This document shows positions 56,319 through 64,000 of a stretch of 64,000 bases of DNA, one piece after another. Positions within the stretch are counted from its first letter, which is position 1. Each line of letters starts with the position of its first letter. The notes beneath the pieces are model-generated. The model worked only from the letters and a program-made list of their open reading frames with translations. It ran no database searches and was not told the DNA's origin. Both the position numbers and the translations under genes were made by a program. The DNA lies in the NCBI GenBank assembly GCA_963920635.1, contig OY987299.1:69608692-69672691 (forward strand), written 5' to 3'. The DNA is from Pseudeuparius sepicola (taxonomy: Eukaryota; Arthropoda; Insecta; Coleoptera; Anthribidae).

Positions 56319-58185
56319 CAATGACTGTAATCAGATATTACTCGTGTTTACGTCATTACTTTCGAGTTTGTCTTGTATGTAAGGTTTTAATCTTACTTAT
56401 ACGAGATTCTATAAATGCCTCACCAAGATTTTACCCATTGGATGAGGTTATGGAGGCCGTAGTGTGCACAATGACTGCAATTAGATATTACTCGTGTTTA
56501 CGTCATTACTTTCGAGTTTGTGTCTTGTATGTAAGGTTTTAATCTTACTTATACGAGACTCTACAGGGTGTCCCAATAAGGACTCCCGTCGCCGATATCT
56601 CCGAAACAAAAAGAGATATTTTAATTCTGCAAACGCCGTTCGCTAGGACGTGAAGAGGGCTTTATTTGTAATTGCTAAAAGCGTTCATTTTGACATTGGC
56701 GTATAGATGGCGCTGCGGTGCAAAGAAACTTTTCGATCCTAGGAACATTGGAACATAGCGCGTCTGAAAGAATGGGTAATTTAGAGAAACTTTTGTTATA
56801 TGGACAATTTTCCTATTGTTACTAGTTTCTGAGATAACCGCTCTGCAATGCCATTTACAAAAAATGAGCTAATTCGCTTAAAATTAACTTTAGAGGAAAA
56901 AGTTATTAAAAATATCTGTAGTGCACTAAGACGAAGAAAATAGCGGCACGTTTCAAATTATTACATTTCCTGTTTCACCGGAAGTACCGGATGTGACCCA
57001 TTTTTCAGTTCAAAATGAACATACTGTACAATTTTCCCTCAAAATTGGAAAAATATACCCAATAACAATAACACCTTGTAGGTAGGTACATGTAGACAAC
57101 GACAATTTGGCTGAATTTATTTTTATTAACCGAAGGTGACGTTATAGAAATTAAACATGTATGTTTGCAATAAATGTTCAAAATTATTTCCATACCTAAA
57201 TACGAGCAGCGGATACAGCACTGTTTTTACCGCATTCTCCATAAACTAATACCATATTTTAATTTATCCTCATTATTATGATTAACCATTATTACAAAAA
57301 TTATTAAACTAATTAGGCAAGAAACAAACTGACAACGATAGGGAATTACCTGATGGGCGTTTGAAGCTAAATTAATATCATATTGAAACAATGGACAGAG
57401 ACAGAGCCCCCTTCGTTTAAAAAAAAATAAATTCAGCCAAATTGTCGCTGTCTAGATGTACGTATTATATATATGGTGTTATTATTATTATATGACACTG
57501 GAAATTACCTTTTTTCACTTTTGCGGGTCAAATTATACAGTATGTTCGTTTTAAACTGAAAAATGGTTCACTTCCGGTACTTCCGGTCAAACCGGATGTG
57601 AAATAATTTGACACGTGTCGCTATTTTCTTCGTCCTAGTGAAGTGCAAAGATATTTTTAATAACCTTTTCCTCTAAAGTTAATTTTAAGCTAGTTAGCTC
57701 ATTTTTTGTAAATGACATTTTAGAGCGGTTATCTCAGAAACTAGTGACAGTAGGAAAATAGTCAATAGGACAAAAGTTTCTCCAAATTACCCAATCTTTC
57801 AAATGCGCTACGCTCCAACGTTCCTAGGATCGAAAAGTTTCTTTGCACCGCAGCGCCATCCATACGCCAATATCAAAAAGAACGCTTATCAGTTTCGAAT
57901 AAAGCCCTCTTCACGTTCTAGCGAACGGCATTTGCAGAATTTAAATATCTCTTTTTGTTCCAGAGATATCGGCGACGGGAGTCCTTATTGGGACACCCTG
58001 TATATATGTCTCACCAAAATTTTATTCATTGGACGAGGTTACGGAGGCAGTGGTGTGCACAATGACTGTAATCAGATATTACTCGTGTTTACGTCATTAC
58101 TTTCGAGTTTGTCTTGTATGTAAGGTTTTAATCTTACTTATACGAGACTATATATGCCTCACCAAGATTTTTCCCATTAGATTTG
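56319..58185. repeat. 150-bp tandem repeat, interrupted by a foldback
   Basis: Units begin CAATGACTGTAATCAGATATT at 56319, about 56469 and about 58060; the last is partial, ending near 58185. The unit contains CGTCATTACTTTCGAGTTTG and CACCAAGATTTTACCCATT. The foldback 56564-58000 split one unit, whose halves rejoin across TA. Confidence 0.85.
56564..58000. mobile_element. Foldback transposon in the tandem repeat
   Basis: Begins CAGGGTGTCCCAATAAGGAC, ends with the complement, flanked by TA (56562-56563, 58001-58002). The arms are about 550-600 bp, including GCCGATATCTCCGAAACA. No ORF recognised. Confidence 0.85.
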
Positions 58186-58580
58186 TAATTCTTTGGCCTT
58201 CGCCTCAATAGATTTCGCCGATTTGTATTTGTCTGAGAAATCTGCGCCAAACAGAAAATTGCAAAGTTTCTAATTTTAATTTTTGATTTCGTTTTTATAG
58301 ATTGTATGAAAGAAAGCGTATTTTGTGTTTCTCCTTTTGGTATTGATATGGTCATTTGGGTACTATCATAGTTAATTCCTATAAGTATTTTATGGTTTGA
58401 GTTGGTTTTAAATTGCTGCATTTTTTGTTCGTTTTCCCCGAGTAGTAGGATGTCATCTAAATATATGACCGAAAGAAACCCTAATGAGCGTAGATGGTTG
58501 ACGACAAGTTTGAATGTTTTGGTAAATACAAACTGGGTGGTTGATAACCCGAAAGGCAAACATGTGAATTCATAAGGCTG
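58134..58580 (-). pseudogene. DIRS-like reverse transcriptase, C-terminal part
   Basis: 141 codons: EFTCLPFGLSTTQFVFTK, then VNHLRSLGFLSVIYLDDILLLG with the catalytic LDD, then DSTQMTISIPKGETQNTL, and a decayed tail. The SLGF..VIYLDDILL context and the MT(I/V)S(L/I)PK segment are typical of DIRS-group RT. Upstream RT sequence appears 4.6 kb away at 63140-63420. Confidence 0.7.
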
Positions 58581-59355
58581 GCCCTTTTAAATATTTTAAT
58601 ATAAAGTCACCTTATTTTATATAAATAATATTTGTATTATCTCATCACCAAAACAATCTTTATAATTCCTATTATATTCATATATATTTCCTTTTCTTAT
58701 GGAATAATAATTATTGACAACAAATGCAACAATGGGGAACTTGAACAATTTTTTTTAGTTCTTTAATATATTTGCCTATCTATACAGGGTTAACTATCAC
58801 TTAGTACAAAAATTTTTATGGCAGATAAAGAAAAATTAGACTTGCCAAAATAAATTTTCAAAAATTTTCTAACATTTGTCTTAAGCCTAAAAAAAATTTT
58901 TTTCAAATTGTATTAAACCCATCAAAAAACGCCGCCTATGGACGCCCGCGGGACATGTCTAAAAATTTCGCGTATGTCAATAGCGCGGCGTTGCCACGTC
59001 TATCAATTTATCCGAGGATTCACCACAAAATTTCGATTTCCTTTTAAAAACGATTACTTTCTAAGGAACATGTAGAATGCCTATGAAACACCTACCTTAC
59101 TGACATTTCCAGGATTGTTTGCACCATTTTCTGTTTTCTTGCTTTTTTACATTAAAAGTCACACAACACAACATTCACATTTTCTAAATCTGTTGGGGAT
59201 CTCTTGGTTTCCCTCTGCTATTCCTTTTGTTTGAAGCGAGGTACTCAGCCTGATGACCACGACGAGGTAGATCCCCTCCGCCAGGAAAACCCCGAAGGGT
59301 AACCAAAAAATCACAACTGCACTAGCACACATTGCACAAATGCACATGCAAAGCA

Positions 59356-60624
59356 CTACAGTAGCTGTTCAAAGAGGCCGCCGTTAACTTCGATGCACAA
59401 ATTCACTCGGTTAACTAAAGAAGTCCGGATACGTGCAAAAAGTCCATGATTATTCCGGATTTGAACAGCTGCACCTTCAATTCGTTCACGTAACTGCTGC
59501 TCGTTGTCGATTTCCTGCTCGTACACAATCGCCTTCATGAATCCCCAAATACAAAAATCCATTGGATTCAAGTCTGGTGATCGCGGCGGCCATGCAATGG
59601 GCCCTCCTCTTCCGATCCAACGGTTGGGGCATTGGTCGTCTAAAAGTGCACGAACAGGTCTCGCAAAATGGGCTGGTGCACCATCGTGCATAAACCACAT
59701 GTCATGCAGTACTTGTAGTGGCAAATTATCAAACAAAACATTTGTCAGAAAATACAAGTATCGTTCAGCGTTTAAATTTTCCGGTAGAATGTATGGTCCA
59801 ATTAATCGATCTCCATAAACTCCTGCCCAAACATTGATGGAAAACCGACGTTGGAAATTAAACCGCCGAACAGCATGTGGGTTCTCATCGGACCAAATAT
59901 GGCTGTTGTGTCTAAAAAAAAACAACAAAAATTAGAAATATTCACAATTTTGGCGAAGGCGTTAGGATTGACATAGCCAATTTTATAATAAATAAAAAAG
60001 ATAATATGGAAGAGAGAAAGCTATAAGTAAGTAAAAATTTACATACGTGTAAACCCCAGCACGTGTGAAGCAGCATTCGTCTGTCCAAAGAATGTTGAAA
60101 ACAAAGTTTGGGTCTTGGGCGATTCGATCACGTAGCCAAGTGCAGTAGGTCATTCTCACCGGAAAATCATTTGCTTCTAATGCTTGGACCTTTTGTATGT
60201 GATAAGGGTGAAGGCCGTTTTCCCTTAGAATCCTCCATGCCTGTAAATAATTTTATTGTTACATTTTAAATTTTATGTAGGTATTAGGTGCAAGCAAAGA
60301 CAATCCCATCACATGGGATAGTCTTTGGTAGAAGTCAGTTTTATTGGTTTTATTTTACTTGCCTTGTTCTGAGATATTCCCAATCTCCTTGCAATAGCTG
60401 TAGTGCTTATGGAAGGTTGCTCGCCCACCCCTTCGAGCTTGCAAAACACCAGTGTTTCGCATACGTTGTACAATGTTCACGAAAGTACGTGGGTTAGGCA
60501 TATTTGCCCTGTTAGGAAAACGAATACGGTATTCTGCTGCAGCTCGATGTGCACTTTCATCGCATCTCCCGTACATTATAACCATGTCCGTTAACTCGGC
60601 GTTCGAATACTCCGGCATTTTCAC
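59356..60624 (-). pseudogene. DD41D transposase, three exons, one frame break
   Basis: Exon 1 (60624-60363) has the DNA-binding leader MPEYSNAELTDMVIMYG and the second helix-turn-helix TAIARRLGISQNKA, but these are in different frames, so a shift lies near 60430. Intron 60241-60362 uses a GC donor (AAG|GCAAGT). Exon 2 (60240-60047) runs from AWRILRENGLHPYHIQKVQ to WTDECCFTRAG, with the first catalytic Asp. Intron 59912-60046 is GT-AG. Exon 3 (59911-59356) has FMHDGAPAHF (second Asp) and WPPRSPDLNPMDF (third Asp), ending LFEQLL. The spacing D2-D3 is 41 residues. Exons 2 and 3 are intact. Confidence 0.8.
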
Positions 60625-60725
60625 AAAGACGCTGAACGATTTGCCGCGAAAATCAAGACCAAACTGGGAAATAACGCCATGTTACATTCGCAAATGCCCT
60701 CCGTCGGCTACTAGCCAAACTTGAA

Positions 60726-61798
60726 AAGGTTTGTTCCAACAGGGCCAATAACCGTGCTCAAGCACGTTCAGCGCATGCGCACTACCCCGCTGGCTGTTCC
60801 AACTGAATTATGTACCTACCGACATGGGACGATACACGCACTGTTCCAGCCGATTTATGGATCATTTGTGTATCGTCCTTGTACGATAAAAACGGTGCCT
60901 GGTCTAAAGCAATAACCGCGTGTACTGACATGCGCAATGTATAGTCATGTGACAGAGATAAACAATAACCTCATATTTTTGTTTTTACGTAGATGGTTTT
61001 AAATCGATGGCTGGGATCGTGTTTTTTATTTCTTGTTGGTTTTTGGCTTGTTGGGTAGGGCGGGGAATCGTTGAACAATAATTTTTTAGAGTAAAGAGTG
61101 AGGTTAGCCCACCGAACATTCGGTTAGCCACATATTAAACACGCAGGTTAGGTGCGGTCACAAAACGTGATTTGGTCGATTTGATTCACAATCCGTTCCA
61201 TCTGAAATTTTCTTTGGGATCGCACATGAACGGTGCAAAACTAGCGCATGCGTTCTTTAAGGGTTATAATCTAGTTCATGTACAGTTCTGTGACAGTACG
61301 TAAATTCGAGTTGGAACAAATGATCCCAAAGAAAATTTCAGATGGAACGGATTGTGAATCAAATCGACCAAATCATATTTGTGACCGCACCTAACCTGCG
61401 TGTTTAATATGTGGCTAACCGAATGTTCGGTGGGCTAACCTCACTCTTCACTCTAAAAAATTGTTCAACGATTCCCCGCCCTACCCAACAAGAAATAAAA
61501 AACACGATCCCAGCCATCGATTTAAAACTATCTACGTAAAAACAAAAATATGAGGTTAATGTTTATCTCTGTCACACGACCATACACTGCGCATGTCAGT
61601 ACACGCGGTTATTGCTTTAGACCAGGCACCGTTTTTATCGTACAAGGACGATACACAAATGATCCATAAATCGGCTGGAACAGTGCGTGTATCGTCCCGT
61701 GTCGGTAGGTACATAATTCAGTTGGAACAGTCAGTGGGGTAGTGCGCATGCGCTGAACGTGCTTGAGCACGGTTATTGGCCCTGTTGGAACAAACCTT
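60726..61798. mobile_element. Foldback element inside the DD41D transposon
   Basis: Starts AAGGTTTGTTCCAACAGGGC, ends with its complement. The arms are about 530 bp and almost perfect, with a short loop near 61240-61300. The mirrored ORFs (60721-60915 and 61609-61878) are artefacts. No clear target duplication. It lies 5' of the transposase gene, where it could disturb the promoter. Confidence 0.8.
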
Positions 61799-62401
61799 GT
61801 ATGTACAGTTAGTTGCCTAGCTAGGAAGTTATGAAATGACGAACGGGGCAACGCGGAGCAGTCGAAAAAACGTTTCATAGACTCGACCGGGCCGATACGT
61901 CGCTTAATTCATACCGCCGAGGCTTCAGAACAATAAATCCTTTATCTATGCTTCAGAAGAGGTTAGATGGTGGACAAGAATTCATCAGAGGAGCTCCGGG
62001 GGTATTAAGGGAGACGGCTTGTGGTGTCGCGGTAATGAGCTTTCTGCGAGAGTAGGAACCGGTCCGGATACGAGCTAAGGTAAGGGGAATCTAATAGCGC
62101 TGCATCTGTACAGATTCAAATCGATTGTTATTTATGTATTTTTTAAATTTGTTTGAGTAAAAAGGTATTTTCACCGTTCCTAAATCAACGGCAACACCGC
62201 GGAAAATCACTTCAGCTGTCAGTACCTTCAGAAGCCAAATTGGATGACGTCATTAAAGGCGGGGATTTACAGGGAAAATAGGGGTCTTTACCCGTTTTTT
62301 TAAAGATCGTAAAAAAAATCTAAAAATATTTTTCTATGTTTTCTTAAGCCATCCTGCGCACGTGGTAAAATTTTTTGTACTAAGTCATAGTTAACCCTGT
62401 A

Positions 62402-63140
62402 GAAAGAGCACATACCAAATATTAGCCCTCAAACCGCAATATTTAATTTGCAATAAATGATTAAAGTTGTGACCGCGAGCTATTCATTTGAAACGATACG
62501 TAAAGCGCGGGAATGGTCGTGACGTCAAATATCTCGATCGATCAGAAGGCAGTGACAGGAATGACAGCTACACAGAATTAGAGAAGATGAGAATGGAAAT
62601 TGAACCTTAAAATAAACAGTTCGGCGACCCATTTACAGAGGGCTCTGATGTAGGTCTCGGTACGTGGGATTTCATTTGCTGTCAGAAACGTGACACTTGC
62701 TGCTCAGGACAAAAAATTAGTACGCTTACGCATCTCGCAATGTAAATAACTATTTAATTCAGCACACTTTTCAAACGTTATCAACAATATCAAGACGGAC
62801 AGACAAGGATAGGACGTTCTCGTTTGGTCTTTCTAAACAAAGCTTGCGTGGTGCTGTAGTTTGTTTACATGTGCCGCCCATATTAGTTCATACATGGTGG
62901 TGACGCCTCGAGATACTTGACGTCACAACCAAGGAGGGCGCGTTACAAGAATGATTTGAATTATGCAGTTTTTAATTGCTTATATTTATTACATAAAAAT
63001 AAAAAAATGTTTTTTTTTTGTGAACTGTGGTTCATTTAATGACAATAAATTACGTTTGAAAGTGATATTTTTCAAATTAATTTTTGTGCAAGTTCCCCAT
63101 TATATAACAAGAGCTGTCCAATTATATGTACCTGAATTTT
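62402..63140. other. Unassigned stretch between the transposon and the DIRS fragment
   Basis: No recognisable gene. With 58590-58782 it makes up the rest of the ~4.5-kb block that splits the DIRS RT, so it may be the flank of an older insertion. Confidence 0.35.
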
Positions 63141-63141
63141 T

Positions 63142-63420
63142 TAAGGTCTATGGTTGCCATGTAACAATTCTTGTATATTAAATTTTGTTTGTTTGCTTTC
63201 TATAACAGCCCCAGCTGTGAGGAGGTTGGTAATGCTTTCTTGAAATTCAGGACCGTAATTACTTTTTGGTATTTGTTTTGACAGGGCTGGTTATAAAAGG
63301 AATTTTGTAACCCTTTACCCATTCTAATATAACTTTATTTTGGGTAATTAATTCCCAATTGGGAATAAAATGTCTTATTCTGCCCGCATTACACACCTTT
63401 AACGCCGGTTCGGCTTGCTG
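63142..63420 (-). pseudogene. DIRS-like reverse transcriptase, N-terminal part
   Basis: Minus-strand translation gives IRHFIPNWELITQNKVILEWV and KGYKIPFITSPVK, then CYMATIDLK at about 63142-63180, the usual order at the start of DIRS RT. It continues at 58134-58580 after an insertion of about 4.5 kb. Frameshifts are present. Confidence 0.6.
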
Positions 63421-64000
63421 TACTTGTAGTTTGTCGCCTTCTTGTAATTGTTTGTCCCATATGTCTCCCCTCCCCTCCTTCCTTCTGTCTATGTCCTTTT
63501 TAATGTGGACCCAGCCGTAGGGAACGGCGGAACAGGGTGATTCAGGATATCTATAAACCTACTTACTTGAGGAGAGATCAGTCAGCATTTGGTGTATCTT
63601 CATCATTTTCTTCTTGATTTTGTGTTTGAAGTCCGCAAGTTTTCTTTTCCGTGGATTCGGCATGATTTGGTACCGCACACAAAGAAACACGCGACGTGAT
63701 GGAGCGTATGAAACATAATGAATATCAGGCGGGCGCGGGGATATCGATACTGCGGGTTACCAAACACTTTTTTCTATAAACATACGCGACAAAAAGAGCA
63801 CAGAAACATAAACTACAGTGTGATCTCGAGGACGGGGCCATCGACGTATAATACCTGACTACTTAGTCCAATTGTCGTATTTGTCAAAGTTATCAAATCT
63901 TCATTTATTGCTATATTTTCAATATCAAGCTGTTCGGATATAGATCACTTATAATATATTTCATCTATTAGTACAAAGAGTTATTTTAAATATGAAGACA
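63421..64000. other. Non-coding stretch
   Basis: CAGGGTGATTC at about 63535 is a possible solo foldback end. No gene recognised. Confidence 0.35.

Larger units (their letters stand above)
58785..62399 (-). mobile_element. DD41D Tc1/mariner-type transposon (3.6 kb), with TA duplication
   Basis: Terminal inverted repeats CAGGGTTAACTATCACTTAG / CTAAGTCATAGTTAACCCTG (58785, 62399) are flanked by TA (58783-58784, 62400-62401). It encodes the three-exon transposase at 59356-60624 and contains a foldback (60726-61798) between the gene and the right end. The 41-residue spacing of the last two catalytic acids resembles rosa/visitor-type families. Confidence 0.8.

Noticed and set aside
60721..61878. 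Mirrored ORFs of 64 and 89 aa sharing TGPITVLKHVQRMRTTPL
   Set aside because: They are the two arms of one foldback read in opposite directions; no protein family.

Overview
This is a piece of a eukaryotic, almost certainly arthropod (probably insect) genome. It is AT-rich and very gene-poor. Canonical GT-AG introns, BEL/Pao, Jockey-like and DIRS-like retroelement remains, Tc1/mariner relatives and dozens of long foldback elements are visible. No bacterial operons, rRNA or conserved housekeeping genes were seen. I cannot name the species. Coordinates of TE ends were read by eye; where I found a target-site duplication I say so.

Layout. 1-13 kb: non-coding, dominated by foldback elements (about 1.1-1.7, 2.5-3.5, 3.7-5.0, 5.2-5.6, 7.1-7.9 and 9.3-10.6 kb). 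13-20 kb: a 5'-truncated Jockey-like LINE on the minus strand, cut by a long-LTR-like element, a 1.17-kb foldback element, and an apparently intact tyrosine-recombinase (Crypton-like) element followed by a short hairpin-bearing relative. 20-23.5 kb: a decayed protein-primed type B DNA polymerase of Polinton/Maverick type (minus), with one foldback insertion. 24.5-25.75 kb: a foldback element. 25.9-27.1 kb: a four-exon gene of unknown function, with all introns in phase 0, flanked by a tandem array. 28-31 kb: a 3-kb foldback element containing two more. 31.2-44.6 kb: plus-strand fragments of a second Polinton-type polymerase, apparently split by a long-LTR-like region, a BEL/Pao element (itself carrying an LTR-like insertion with target duplication) and a foldback element.

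44.8-55.9 kb: the rest of a decayed Polinton/adintovirus-like provirus. It holds a repeat-expanded DUF8207-like gene (plus), and on the minus strand a conserved small protein, a double-jelly-roll major capsid protein, a minor capsid protein, an adenain-like protease, a fused phospholipase-A2-like/membrane-active protein and a small OB-fold-like protein. Several of these genes keep a TATA box, some with an initiator. A 2.2-kb element with long inverted repeats, carrying a cysteine-rich protein family, sits inside the locus. 56-58.2 kb: a 150-bp tandem repeat interrupted by a foldback element. 58.1-63.4 kb: a DIRS-like reverse transcriptase split by a 4.5-kb insertion that includes a complete 3.6-kb DD41D Tc1/mariner-type transposon, itself carrying a foldback element.

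The capsid, protease, polymerase and membrane-active genes would have formed one virion/replication module, but frameshifts, a truncated protease and a deleted lipase centre argue that this copy is dead. The parts that look intact are the tyrosine recombinase, the minor capsid ORF, the four-exon gene and a few small provirus ORFs.
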